DNA of 33,606 nucleotides from Streptomyces sp. 35G-GA-8 (GTDB lineage Bacteria; Actinomycetota; Actinomycetes; Streptomycetales; Streptomycetaceae), in assembly GCF_023534745.1 (NCBI RefSeq), contig NZ_JAMHJQ010000031.1, positions 1-33,606 of the forward strand. Reading direction: 5' to 3'. Shown piece after piece: positions 14,413 through 28,777 of this stretch; within the stretch, counting starts at the first letter, position 1, and every line of letters starts with the position of its first letter. A model generated the notes under the pieces. The model worked only from the letters and a program-made list of their open reading frames with translations. It did no database searches and was not told where the DNA came from. The translations under genes were made by a program, and so were the position numbers.

Positions 14413-16473
14413 GTGGAACTCCTCGATGCCCATCTCATGCCGGCGGTGGACGGGGTGGCCTACGGGCTGCTGCTGTTCGTGGTCGCCGCCGGCCTGAGCC
14501 TCGCCTTCGGGACCGCCGGTGTGCTCAATCTCTCGCACGGCACGCTGTACGCGATCGGCGCCTACACGGGCGCCGAGTTGAGCGACGGGACCTGGGGCGG
14601 CCTCGTCCTGGGGCTGGCCGCCGGAACGGCGGCGGCGTGCGTCGCCGGAGCGGGGCTGTCCGCCGCCACGATTCCGCTCGCCCGGCGTGGGCATCTCGCT
14701 CAGGCACTGCTGACCTTCGGGCTCGCCCTGGTCGGCGGTGATCTGCTCATCCAGCTCTTCGGGGCGGACGAGCTCCCGGTTCGCGTCCCGGAGGCGCTCG
14801 ACACCTCGGTGACACTGCTGGGCCACCGGTACCCCGCGTACCGGCTCTGCTTCATCGTGATGGCCGTGCTGCTCGCCGCGTTCGGCACATGGGTGCTGAC
14901 CCGGACCCGGGTGGGCGCGGCGGTACGGGCCTCCGCCGACGATCCGCAGATGCTCGCGGCCACCGGACACAACCCCCGGGCGGTGCACACCGGCGTCCTC
15001 GCGGCGGCGGGTGCCCTGGCCGGTGCGGCGGGCGTGCTCGGGGCGCCGATCATCGGTCCAGGGCCGGGCACCGCCGAGAACGTGCTGATGCTGTCCCTCG
15101 TGGTGGTCGTGCTCGGCGGGCTGCGCTCGCTGTGGGCCACGTTCTTCGCGGCGATCGCCGTGGGCGAGGTCCAGACGCTGGGTGTCTCGGTGGCGCCGGA
15201 CCTGGCGCCGTACCTGCTCTTCGCCGCGATGGCGGCGGTGCTGGTGCTCCGTTCCCGCTTCGCGGAACCGGCGACCTCGGGCGCCCCCGAGGGTGTGTCC
15301 CCGGACCCGGTGGCCCGGCTGCGCCGTCACCTCGCCGAGTGGCTGCGACCGAGGCCGCGCGGGAATGCCGGGACAGCCGGGGCGGTGGCCTCGTCCGGCA
15401 GGGGCCCCGGCGCGCGCACGGAGTTCGGGTGGCTGCCACGCGGCGCCGCGTGGCGGCGGGCCGCTCCGTCGCTCGTGCTGCTCGTCGTGCTGATCGCGTT
15501 GCCCGGCATGCTCGACTCGTACAGCATCTCGTTGGCCGGTTCTGCCCTGGCTCTGGGGCTCCTCGCGGTCAGTGTCACCATCCTCACCGGCTACGCCGGA
15601 CTGCCCACCCTCGGGCAGACGGCGCCGTTCGCCGTCGGCGCGTACGCCACCGCGAATCTCGCGGACGCCGGGTGGACCATGGGCCCGGTCCAGATCGTCC
15701 TGTCGGCGCTCGCGGCGGCGGTCTTCTCCGCGGTGACGGGGCCCGCCGTGATCCGGGCCCGTGGCACCACCGTGCTGATGATCACGCTCGCCATCGGCGA
15801 GCTGACCGGCGCGGTCATCAACCAGTTCACGTCCGTCACCGGCGGCGCCGACGGTCTCGTCGGCTTCCCGGCCACGCGGGCGCTGTGGGGCGGGGAGGGG
15901 ATGTCCGAGGAGAGCGAGGTCTACCTCTACGCGCTCGTCGTCGCCGTCATCGCCGTCACCCTCACCCTGCTCGTGCTGCGCTCCCCCGCCGGGAAGCTGC
16001 TGACCGGCACCCGGGGCGCCGAGGCACGGATGCGCGCGTCGGGACACCCGGTGGGGCGCTATCTGCTGGTCGCGTACGTCTGCGCCGGTGCGCTGGCCGG
16101 CGTCGGCGGCTCGCTGATGGTCACCGTCCAGCAGTATCTCTCCCCCGCCGACGTCGGCTTCGAGATCGCCGCCTTCGCGCTGCTCGCGGCCGTCATCGGC
16201 GGTACGACGTCCGTGATCGGCGCTCTGCTGGGGGCCGGGCTGATCGTCATCACCCGGGACTGGGTCGCCAGTTCATGGCCCGGCCATGGGCCGCTGCTGC
16301 TCGGCGCGCTGTTCGTCGCGGCCGTGTACCTGCTGCCGCGCGGTCTGGCGGGACTGATCGGCGCATCCGGTGGGAACGAGCCGACGGCCGACGGGCCCCG
16401 GCCCGACGAGCGGCACCCGGCGGCGTCCATGTCCGCGCACACCCCGCCCTCCGCCGGGAAGGTCTCCCCATGA
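14413..16473 (+). CDS. Fused LivH-LivM ABC transporter permease
   Basis: 686 residues from GTG, one base after the lipoprotein stop (TGAcGTG). The N-terminal half (about 1-275) is LivH-like: GLSLAFGTAGVLNLSHGTLYAIGAYTG, then RTRVGAAVRASADDPQMLAATG and VVLGGLRSLWATFFAAI. A hydrophilic linker (about 285-345) leads to a LivM-like half (about 350-650) with GYAGLPTLGQTAPFAVGAY and the cytoplasmic loop AEARMRASGHPVGRY, then the conserved EIAAFALLAAVIGGTTSVIG. Usually these are two separate proteins; here both halves of the heterodimer are in one chain. The stop overlaps the LivG start (ATGA). Confidence in the family is high, in the substrate low. Confidence 0.93.
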   Translation: MELLDAHLMPAVDGVAYGLLLFVVAAGLSLAFGTAGVLNLSHGTLYAIGAYTGAELSDGTWGGLVLGLAAGTAAACVAGAGLSAATIPLARRGHLAQALLTFGLALVGGDLLIQLFGADELPVRVPEALDTSVTLLGHRYPAYRLCFIVMAVLLAAFGTWVLTRTRVGAAVRASADDPQMLAATGHNPRAVHTGVLAAAGALAGAAGVLGAPIIGPGPGTAENVLMLSLVVVVLGGLRSLWATFFAAIAVGEVQTLGVSVAPDLAPYLLFAAMAAVLVLRSRFAEPATSGAPEGVSPDPVARLRRHLAEWLRPRPRGNAGTAGAVASSGRGPGARTEFGWLPRGAAWRRAAPSLVLLVVLIALPGMLDSYSISLAGSALALGLLAVSVTILTGYAGLPTLGQTAPFAVGAYATANLADAGWTMGPVQIVLSALAAAVFSAVTGPAVIRARGTTVLMITLAIGELTGAVINQFTSVTGGADGLVGFPATRALWGGEGMSEESEVYLYALVVAVIAVTLTLLVLRSPAGKLLTGTRGAEARMRASGHPVGRYLLVAYVCAGALAGVGGSLMVTVQQYLSPADVGFEIAAFALLAAVIGGTTSVIGALLGAGLIVITRDWVASSWPGHGPLLLGALFVAAVYLLPRGLAGLIGASGGNEPTADGPRPDERHPAASMSAHTPPSAGKVSP

Positions 16474-17318
16474 CGCCCACACCGACCGCCGCGTCGGCAC
16501 CCCCGGTGCTGGACCTCACCCGGCTCACCCGCAGATACGGCAGTCTCACCGCCGTCGACGACGTCAGCCTGCGGCTTCCGGCGGGCGCCCGGCACGCCGT
16601 CATCGGACCCAACGGCGCCGGCAAGACCACCCTGCTCAACCTCATCGCGGGTACCGACCGGCCCGACCACGGCACGATCGTCCTGGGCAGCACGGACATC
16701 ACCCGTACGGCCACCGCCAGGCGCAGTCGGCTCGGTATCGCCCGCAGCTTCCAACAACCCTCGGTGATAGGCGAGTTGACGGTACTGGACAACGTCGTAC
16801 TGGCGGGGTGGCCGCACCACCCGAAACGCCTCGGCGCCTGGCGAAGCCCGTCCCGCCACCGGCCGCACACCGAGTCGGCGGGCCGCCGTCTGGAGGCCGT
16901 CGGCCTCGCGGACCTGGCCCACCGGCCCGCCGCCACGCTCTCCCACGGACAGCGCCGCATGCTCGACCTCGCCGCCGCGTTGGCGGGCGACCCGCGGCTG
17001 CTGCTCCTGGACGAGCCGGCGGCCGGGCTGACCGACGCCGACATCGGCCGACTGCTCGGTGTCATCGGAGGGCTGCCGGCGAGCGTCGCGATCATCCTGG
17101 TCGAGCACCATGTGGAGGTGGTCGCCCAACTCGCTTCGACCGTAACGGTGTTGGCGGCCGGACGGGTACTGGTCACCGGTCCCACCCGGGAGGCGCTCGG
17201 ACACCCCGGGGTCCGCGACGCCTATCACAATCCGGGTGCGACGGCGAGCAGGGCCACGGCCGACGTCCCTTCCCCCGGCATCGAGAACACCGCCCCGTCC
17301 GCCGACGAGAGAGGATGA
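16470..17318 (+). CDS. ABC transporter ATP-binding protein, LivG-like
   Basis: 282 residues; ATG at 16470 overlaps the permease stop. Walker A GPNGAGKT, Q-loop region IARSFQQPSVIGELTV, signature LSHGQRRMLDLA, Walker B LLLLDEPAAGL, and switch His213 in VEHHVEVV are all present, so it should be an active ATPase. The LivG-type family normally has extra residues before the signature, here the segment GAWRSPSRHRPHTES. It pairs with LivF to drive the fused permease. LivF begins 10 bases after its stop. Confidence 0.93.
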   Translation: MTPTPTAASAPPVLDLTRLTRRYGSLTAVDDVSLRLPAGARHAVIGPNGAGKTTLLNLIAGTDRPDHGTIVLGSTDITRTATARRSRLGIARSFQQPSVIGELTVLDNVVLAGWPHHPKRLGAWRSPSRHRPHTESAGRRLEAVGLADLAHRPAATLSHGQRRMLDLAAALAGDPRLLLLDEPAAGLTDADIGRLLGVIGGLPASVAIILVEHHVEVVAQLASTVTVLAAGRVLVTGPTREALGHPGVRDAYHNPGATASRATADVPSPGIENTAPSADERG

Positions 17319-17328
17319 CCGACCCCCG

Positions 17329-18057
17329 ATGCTCGAACTCACCGGCCTGACGGCGGGCTACCACGGCGGCACCGTCCTCCACGATCTCGACCTTTCGGTG
17401 CCCGCCGGCACGGTCCACGCGATCGTCGGGCACAACGGCGCCGGCAAGACCACCCTCGTCCACACCGTCGCCGGGCTGATCCGCCCCGGCTCCGGCACCG
17501 TACGGCTCGACGGCCGGGACGTGACGGGGCAGCCCGCGCACCGGATCGCCCGCGCCGGGATCGGCCTCGTACCCCAGGGCCGCCGCGTGTTCGCCGGGCT
17601 CACCGTCGCCGAACACCTGCGGCTGTCCCACCGTCCGCCGCGCCGTGGCGACACCTCGCGCCGCAGTGTGTGGACCCCGGCGCGCGTCCTGGACTTGCTG
17701 CCCCGGCTGGGCGAGCGACAGGGCAACCGGGGGGCGGATCTGTCCGGCGGTGAACAACAGATGCTGGCACTGGCCCGCGCGCTGCTCGGCTCGCCGAACG
17801 TGCTGCTGCTCGACGAGCCGACCGAGGGTCTCGCGCCCGTACTCGTCCGGCAGGTCCAAGAGTTGGTGACCACGCTGGCGGACGAGGGCATCGCCGTCGT
17901 GCTGGTGTCCCCCAGCCCGGCCCAGGCGGCGGAGTGCGCCCATACGCTGACGGTCCTCACCTCGGGGCGCGCGACGCTGCGACTGGACGGCGCGGACGCT
18001 CGTACCGACCCCACCGCGCTGAGCGCCGCACTCGAACTCGCGCCGACGGCAGACTGA
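17329..18057 (+). CDS. ABC transporter ATP-binding protein, LivF-like
   Basis: 242 residues from ATG at 17329, where homology to LivF begins (MLELTGLTAGYHGG); the frame is open further upstream but that part only overlaps LivG. Walker A GHNGAGKTTL, Q-loop GLVPQGRRVFAGLTV, signature LSGGEQQMLALARAL and Walker B VLLLDEPTEGLAP are intact. The H-loop region, usually LVEQN in LivF, is LVSPSPAQAAE here (Ser194-Pro195-Ser196), so the usual Glu and Gln are both lost. The other ATPase, LivG, keeps its histidine. A strong hairpin at 18078-18109 ends the operon. Confidence 0.92.
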   Translation: MLELTGLTAGYHGGTVLHDLDLSVPAGTVHAIVGHNGAGKTTLVHTVAGLIRPGSGTVRLDGRDVTGQPAHRIARAGIGLVPQGRRVFAGLTVAEHLRLSHRPPRRGDTSRRSVWTPARVLDLLPRLGERQGNRGADLSGGEQQMLALARALLGSPNVLLLDEPTEGLAPVLVRQVQELVTTLADEGIAVVLVSPSPAQAAECAHTLTVLTSGRATLRLDGADARTDPTALSAALELAPTAD

Positions 18058-18077
18058 GACACGAGCGGTCCGGCCAT

Positions 18078-18109
18078 GAGGGGGTGACCGCCATCCGGTC
18101 ACTCCCCTC
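18078..18109. terminator. Bidirectional hairpin terminator between liv-type operon and FAD monooxygenase
   Basis: GAGGGGGTGACC (18078-18089) pairs with GGTCACTCCCCTC (18097-18109) over 12 bp with one bulged A and a 7-base loop. It lies between the convergent stops at 18057 (+) and 18134 (-) and can serve both. Confidence 0.8.
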
Positions 18110-18133
18110 GTCGCGCTCCGGTCCTTCCGGGAC

Positions 18134-19351
18134 CTACCGGACCTTCATGCTGTGGCCGCCGAAGCCGCTGCGCCGGTCGGAGCCCTTGTTCTGGTCCTGC
18201 CACCACACGTCGAACTCCGACTGGCCCATGGCGGTCCAGTCCGGCGTGTTCTCGACCTGCGCGCCGCCCATCCTGCGGGCGAGCGCGACCATGGCCGCCC
18301 CGACGCCGCCCCGGTCGGCGTCGTACCTCTCCAGGACCTCCTGCCAGCTGTCCCCGCTCGCCCAGGCGGCCTCCAGGGCGCTGGCGTCCTGGAGCGCCTT
18401 CACACTGCCGCCGCCGATATGCGGCCTGGCGACGCTGGCGGCGTCGCCGACGAGCACCATCCGTCCCGAGGTGTAGTGCGGCACCTCCAGGTCGTAGATG
18501 GGCTGGACGAAGGTGGTCTCGGGGGGCGTACGGAGCACCCGGAGAGCCCAGTACGGCGGGAAGTTGTCGGCCACCAGGGCGCGCAGATGGGCGGTGAGCT
18601 CCGAGTTGAGACGGCCGGGCGGCAGGGATGTCGGGGTCGGTGGATCGGGGTGGAGGCCGTCGATCCGCGGGGGTGTTGTGTAGAGCACCCAGTTGAGCCG
18701 GTGCCCGCCGTCGCCGTCCGGGATGCGATAGATCATGCAGTGGCCGCCGGGGAAGACGACGTTGTGCGCGTCCTGGCCGTCCGAAGGGAGGTCGGCGACG
18801 TCCGACGAGGTACCCCGCCAGCCGATGTAACCGGCGTAGGTCGCGGTGGCGCCCGGGAACATGGCCTCGCGGACGACGGAGCGGTACCCGTCGGCCCCGA
18901 TCACGACGTCGAAGCGCTCCTGGTATCCGTCCGCGAGCCGCAGCGTCACACCGTCGGCGTCCGGCTCCACGCCGGTGACCGTCGCGCCGGAGCGGTAGGA
19001 GACCTCCTCGGGCACCCGGCGGCGCAACTCGCCCCACAGGGAACCCCAGTTGTAGGCGCGGAAGGGGAACGGCTGCTCGCCGACGGCCCGGCCGTGGTCC
19101 GCCTCGCCGTCGCGCACGCTCCACACCCGCCGGGTCAGCGGTGCCCACGGCATCTCGGGAGCCACATAACCGGCGAGCCTCAACTCCTCGTACCGGTCGT
19201 CGTGAAGGGCGATTCCCACTCCCCTGTCGCGGAGTCGGTCGTCGGCTCGCTCGAAGACGGTGATCTTCTCGGCTCCGCCGCGCGACGCCGCCAGGGCCGC
19301 GGCGCACCCCGCTATGCTGCCGCCGACCACGGCGATGCTGCCTCCACGCAT
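18134..19351 (-). CDS. FAD-dependent aromatic-type monooxygenase (DHPH/PHBH-like fold)
   Basis: 405 residues from ATG at 19351, preferred to the GTG at 19369 because GGAG lies 8 bases before it. The Rossmann motif is VVGGSIAGCAAALAA (residues 8-22), followed by ITVFERADD; the DG motif is GADGYRSVVR; the second FAD-binding motif is MVLVGDAASVARPHIGGG. The middle part (IGWRGTSSDVAD, then CMIYRIPDGDGGHRLNWVLY) resembles 2,6-dihydroxypyridine 3-hydroxylase-like flavoproteins, which hydroxylate electron-rich heteroaromatic rings using NAD(P)H and O2. The C-terminal WDQDNKG-like tail (QDQNKGSDRRSGFGGHS) is unusual. It lies downstream of the lacZ-like gene on the same strand with a 201-base gap, so it may have its own promoter. 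The substrate is unknown. Confidence 0.88.
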   Translation of the reverse strand: MRGGSIAVVGGSIAGCAAALAASRGGAEKITVFERADDRLRDRGVGIALHDDRYEELRLAGYVAPEMPWAPLTRRVWSVRDGEADHGRAVGEQPFPFRAYNWGSLWGELRRRVPEEVSYRSGATVTGVEPDADGVTLRLADGYQERFDVVIGADGYRSVVREAMFPGATATYAGYIGWRGTSSDVADLPSDGQDAHNVVFPGGHCMIYRIPDGDGGHRLNWVLYTTPPRIDGLHPDPPTPTSLPPGRLNSELTAHLRALVADNFPPYWALRVLRTPPETTFVQPIYDLEVPHYTSGRMVLVGDAASVARPHIGGGSVKALQDASALEAAWASGDSWQEVLERYDADRGGVGAAMVALARRMGGAQVENTPDWTAMGQSEFDVWWQDQNKGSDRRSGFGGHSMKVR

Positions 19352-19377
19352 GACTGGCACTCCGCTCACTCGGTGTT

Positions 19378-19417
19378 CCGGTCACCGTTCCGGCCGCTCC
19401 CACGCCGATGTGACCGG
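19378..19417. repeat. Inverted repeat CCGGTCAC...GTGACCGG before the monooxygenase gene
   Basis: Arms at 19378-19385 and 19410-19417 are perfect 8-bp inverted repeats with a 24-base spacer, about 27-66 bases upstream of the monooxygenase start. It could be a two-turn operator or chance in GC-rich sequence; no further copies were seen nearby. Confidence 0.3.
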
Positions 19418-19517
19418 CCGGAAATCCATTTGAATCGGCGCTTGTCGTCCCGTTCCACGCGGCCGGGACCCGGACGGAATCCTACCGAGGAACGCGCGCA
19501 CAATATGTGATCTCCCC

Positions 19518-19551
19518 GCGGTGGCACCCGAGTTGGCACCCACGCCACCGC
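19518..19551 (-). terminator. Possible hairpin terminator after the beta-galactosidase gene
   Basis: GCGGTGGC (19518-19525) and GCCACCGC (19544-19551) form a perfect 8-bp stem with an 18-base loop, directly after the stop of the beta-galactosidase gene (19553, -). It would separate the glycan operon from the monooxygenase gene. Confidence 0.45.
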
Positions 19552-19552
19552 C

Positions 19553-25391
<5,839 letters not shown>

Positions 25392-25451
25392 GGCGAGTAG
25401 GGCTTTCTGTCGGTGGGAGGTGAGGGTGAGCGGAAGAGCCGCGGTACGGGG

Positions 25452-26324
25452 CTACTTGAGGGAGCCGGCGGCGAGCCCGGTGCGCCAGAACCGCTGGAGA
25501 AGGATGAATACGATGATCACGGGCACGATCGAGACCAACGAGCCGGTGATCACGGATTCCTGGAGGAGCGGGGCCCGCGCGGTCTGGCCGTTCCATTCGT
25601 AGAGACCGAGTGTGATCGGGAAGAGCGATTCCTTCTGGAGCATCACCATCGGCAGGAAGAAGTTGTTCCAGATCGCGACGAACTGGAACAGGAAGATGGT
25701 CACCAGTGAGGGCGCCATCAGCCGGATCGCCACCGAGAAGAACGTACGGAACTCGCCGGCGCCGTCCAGCCGCGCCGACTCCAGAATCTCCTCGGGGACG
25801 GCGGCCGAGGCGAAGATACGGGCGAGGTAGACACCGAACGGGCTGACGATGCTGGGCAGGAACACCGCGAGATAGGTGTTGACGATCCCGGTCGCCGAGA
25901 ACAGCAGGAACAGCGGGAGCGCGAGCGCGGTGGTGGGGACGAGGACACCGCCGAGAACGACGGAGAACAGGAACTCGCGGCCCCGGAAGTTGAACTTGGC
26001 GAGCGCGTAGCCGCAGAGCGCGGAGATCAGGGTGCCGACGGCCGCGCCCAGCACCGCGTAGATGACGCTGTTCAGCGCCCACCGTCCGAAGATGCCGTCG
26101 CTGCGGCTGAACAGGGTGTCCAGATTGCTGAACAGGTTGAAGTCCGAGAACGCCAACCCGTTGGTGGAGGCGAGGTCTCCCTGGGGTTTGGTCGCCGCGA
26201 CGATCAGAAAGTAGATCGGCAACAGGAAGTAGATCGCCAGGAGGAACATCAGCGCCATGGCCGCCGTACGGCTGACGCGGCTCTCCCGGATCGTGGACCG
26301 GTTGCTCACCATCCCGTTGCTCAC
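25452..26324 (-). CDS. Carbohydrate ABC transporter permease, MalG-like
   Basis: 290 residues. The start is GTG at 26324, which overlaps the stop of the upstream permease (GTGA) and has AAGAAGG 7 bases before it; the frame is open further upstream but that part has no homology. Six transmembrane helices can be drawn (first at about 20-42, MALMFLLAIYFLLPIYFLIV). The EAA loop that contacts the ATPase is near residue 185 (ESARLDGAGEF). The C-terminus RFWRTGLAAGSLK is the typical MalG-type end. No ATPase gene is in the operon, so a shared MsiK-like ATPase elsewhere in the genome is probably used, as is usual in Streptomyces. Confidence 0.93.
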   Translation of the reverse strand: MSNGMVSNRSTIRESRVSRTAAMALMFLLAIYFLLPIYFLIVAATKPQGDLASTNGLAFSDFNLFSNLDTLFSRSDGIFGRWALNSVIYAVLGAAVGTLISALCGYALAKFNFRGREFLFSVVLGGVLVPTTALALPLFLLFSATGIVNTYLAVFLPSIVSPFGVYLARIFASAAVPEEILESARLDGAGEFRTFFSVAIRLMAPSLVTIFLFQFVAIWNNFFLPMVMLQKESLFPITLGLYEWNGQTARAPLLQESVITGSLVSIVPVIIVFILLQRFWRTGLAAGSLK

Positions 26325-27265
26325 AATCCCGCCTTCTTCGAGGTCAGTCGCATGAACCCGAAGCTCAAGACGAAGGTGATGACGGCGATGACCACGGAAA
26401 CCGCCGCTGCCTGCTGGTAGTTGTTCCCGGAGGCCACGGCATACGCGAGCATGTTGGGTGTGTAGGTGCTGGAGATGTTCGAGGAGATCTGCCGCAGCAC
26501 GGCCGGCTCGGCGTAGAGCTGGAGTGTGCCGATGATCGAGAACACCGTGGTGAGGATGATCGACGGGGCGATGATCGGGACCTTGATCTGCCACGCGATC
26601 GTCCAGTTGCTCGCTCCGTCGAGCTTGGCGGCCTCGTAGAGCTCCTGCGGTATCGACTGGAGCGCGGAGAACATGATCAGCATGTTGTAGCCGGTCCAGA
26701 GCCAGGTGGAGACATTCGCCGCCGACCACAGCACGGCACCGGGACCGAGGAAGTCGGGCTGAAGACCGACGCCCTTCAGCAGGTCGACCACGGGGCTGAG
26801 CTGCGGCGAGTAGAGGTACGACCACATGATCGCGGCGATGACGCCCGGCACGGCGTACGGCATGAACGCCGCGATACGGAAGAACGACTTGAGCCTCAGC
26901 AGGGGCGAGTCGAGCAGCAGCGCCAGGATCAGCGCGACGAACAGCATGACCGGCACCTGCACGATGCCGAACAGTGCGATGCGTCCGACGCTGGCCCTGA
27001 ACTCGGCGTTCTGGAAGACCTGTACATACTGCTCGAATCCGCCGAACGTCGTGTACGACGTACCGTACTGGCCGCCGGTACGGCGCACGACGAGAAAGCT
27101 CTGCCAGATCGCGTAGCCGACCGGCACCAGATAGAACAGCACGAACGGCAGGAAGAACGGCGTCAGGAACGCGGCGATGGTGCCCGCCCGGGGGCCGACG
27201 CTGTGACGGCGGCGGCCTCCCGTGGCGGTTCCCACGCGGGTCGCGCGGGTCGCGATATCAGTCAT
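26321..27265 (-). CDS. Carbohydrate ABC transporter permease, MalF-like
   Basis: 314 residues from ATG at 27265, 7 bases after the stop of the binding-protein gene. A basic N-terminus is followed by six transmembrane helices (first about 30-52, FLTPFFLPFVLFYLVPVGYA). The EAA loop EAAKLDGAS is near residue 210. This is the first of the two permease subunits of a CUT1-type importer; its stop overlaps the start of the MalG-like gene by 4 bases. Confidence 0.93.
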   Translation of the reverse strand: MTDIATRATRVGTATGGRRRHSVGPRAGTIAAFLTPFFLPFVLFYLVPVGYAIWQSFLVVRRTGGQYGTSYTTFGGFEQYVQVFQNAEFRASVGRIALFGIVQVPVMLFVALILALLLDSPLLRLKSFFRIAAFMPYAVPGVIAAIMWSYLYSPQLSPVVDLLKGVGLQPDFLGPGAVLWSAANVSTWLWTGYNMLIMFSALQSIPQELYEAAKLDGASNWTIAWQIKVPIIAPSIILTTVFSIIGTLQLYAEPAVLRQISSNISSTYTPNMLAYAVASGNNYQQAAAVSVVIAVITFVLSFGFMRLTSKKAGL

Positions 27266-27272
27266 GCCCCGG

Positions 27273-28607
27273 TCACTTGCCCGCGGTAGCCGGGATCGCC
27301 TGATCCTTCATCGACTTCAGCGCGGCCGCCTGGGCGGCCGAGAGCGCGTCGGTGAGCGTGCCGCTGCCGGCGGTCGCCTTGGCCATCGCGTCCTGAAGCG
27401 CCAGGTTCACCGTCTTCTGGGTGGGCCCCCAGGAGAAGCTGGTGTCGATGTTCCTGGACGAGTCGGCGAAGACGTCGAAGATCTTCTCGTTGTTGTAGTA
27501 CGGGACGCCCTGCGCGAGCGCGGGAAGTTTCAGACCGTCGGAGGCCGCCGGGTAGAGGCCGCCGAGCTTGTTCTCCAGTGCGAGGGCTTCCGGGTCGGTG
27601 TTCAGCCAGGAGTTGAACTTGACCGACTCGTACAGGTGCTCGCTGCCCTTCATGAACGCGACGGTGGATCCACCCCAGTTGCCGGACGCGTCGCTCGAAC
27701 CCCAGGTGGGCAACGGGACGATCGACCATTTGCCGGCCTGGTCGGGCAGGTTGTCGCGGAACATGCTGTAGCCCCAGGAGGCGCCGACGTAGCTGGCGAT
27801 CTGGTTCTGCTGGTAGGCGGCGTACATCTGGGTCGAGCCGTGGGCGAGGTCGGTGCGCACGAGCTTGTCGGCGATCAGCTTCTGCCAGTACTCGGCGACC
27901 TGCTTGCTCTGGTCGGACGCGACGGTGACATGCCACTTGTCGCCGGAGTACGTGTACATGTTGGCGTTGTTCTGCCAGAGGAGGCCGTTGAACCACTCGG
28001 CGTTCTTCGGGTCGAAGAACGTCATGCTGAGGCCGGGGTCCGCCTTGTGCAGCTTCTCCGAAGCCGCCGCGTACTCGTCCCAGGTCTTCGGGATCTCGAC
28101 GCCGTACCGCTTGAAGATGTCGCTGCGCACGTAGAGGGCCATCGGGCCGGTGTCCTGCGGGAAGGCGAACACACCGGTGTCCCCGAAGCTGGTCTGCGAC
28201 CAGGTCCACGGCTCGAACTTCGACTTGGCCGCGGGCGCCGCCGAGCAGGCGGAGGCGTCCACGAACGCGTCCTGGGTGCGCAGGCTGGGAAGCTGGTCGT
28301 AACCGACCTGAGCGAGATCCGGCGCCTTGCCCGCCTTGAGGGCGTTGCCGAGGGTGCCGTACTGGTCGTTGGAGATGTTCTTGGTCTGTACCTGGATGTC
28401 CGGGTTCTTCTTGTTCCAGAGGGCGACGACCTGCTCCATGCCCGGCACGGTGTTCCAGTACTGGAGGGTGACTTTGCCCTTGGCGGGCTCGCAGGGGGCC
28501 GCGGACGCATCGCCCGACGGAGCGGGTGACGAGCACCCGGCGAGTACGGCGATGCCGGCTGCCGCGGCGACGACGGCGAGGCGGACGCGCGTGACTGTGT
28601 TGCTCAT
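27273..28607 (-). CDS. Extracellular sugar-binding lipoprotein of a CUT1-type ABC importer
   Basis: 444 residues from ATG at 28607 with AAGGA just upstream. A short signal peptide ends in the lipobox VLAGC with Cys25. The mature protein shows the family 1 solute-binding pattern: VTLQYWNTVPGMEQVVALWN, later PDIQVQTKN, GKAPDLAQVGYDQLPS and WDEYAAASEKL, followed by the conserved GGSTVAFMKGSEH region. It catches an oligosaccharide outside the cell and passes it to the permeases encoded next. The companion enzymes (alpha-mannosidase, beta-galactosidase) suggest an oligosaccharide with alpha-mannose and beta-galactose, for example an N-glycan or related fragment; this is inference. Confidence 0.92.
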   Translation of the reverse strand: MSNTVTRVRLAVVAAAAGIAVLAGCSSPAPSGDASAAPCEPAKGKVTLQYWNTVPGMEQVVALWNKKNPDIQVQTKNISNDQYGTLGNALKAGKAPDLAQVGYDQLPSLRTQDAFVDASACSAAPAAKSKFEPWTWSQTSFGDTGVFAFPQDTGPMALYVRSDIFKRYGVEIPKTWDEYAAASEKLHKADPGLSMTFFDPKNAEWFNGLLWQNNANMYTYSGDKWHVTVASDQSKQVAEYWQKLIADKLVRTDLAHGSTQMYAAYQQNQIASYVGASWGYSMFRDNLPDQAGKWSIVPLPTWGSSDASGNWGGSTVAFMKGSEHLYESVKFNSWLNTDPEALALENKLGGLYPAASDGLKLPALAQGVPYYNNEKIFDVFADSSRNIDTSFSWGPTQKTVNLALQDAMAKATAGSGTLTDALSAAQAAALKSMKDQAIPATAGK

Positions 28608-28735
28608 ACTTTCCTTACCAGAGAACGACTAGCGACGGCGCTGTACGGGTCGACGTTGACACCTCGGCCACGGCCGGGATGCCTTACTGGTCGGAACGGT
28701 CAGGGCACGGTGGGGCCCTGGTGGGCCCCTCCGTG

Positions 28736-28765
28736 AGCGCTCCCGTGAACGTTCACGGGAGCGCT
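28736..28765. promoter_or_regulatory. 30-bp perfect palindrome, predicted LacI-family operator
   Basis: The left arm AGCGCTCCCGTGAAC and the right arm GTTCACGGGAGCGCT are exact reverse complements with no spacer. The centre GTGAACGTTCAC (28745-28756) differs from the core of the symmetric lac operator by one base per half. Each flank contains AGCGCT. It lies just downstream of the predicted -10 of the sugar operon, where a repressor would block transcription, and immediately behind the LacI-family gene. It could also fold as a hairpin and end the lacI-type transcript, but the lack of loop and of a T-tract favours an operator. Confidence 0.72.
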
Positions 28766-28777
28766 GAATTGTTCGGA

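Noticed and set aside
14889-17318. 809-codon plus frame covering most of the permease
   Set aside because: Only its last 282 codons are real (LivG from 16470). The earlier part is an out-of-frame reading of the permease gene.
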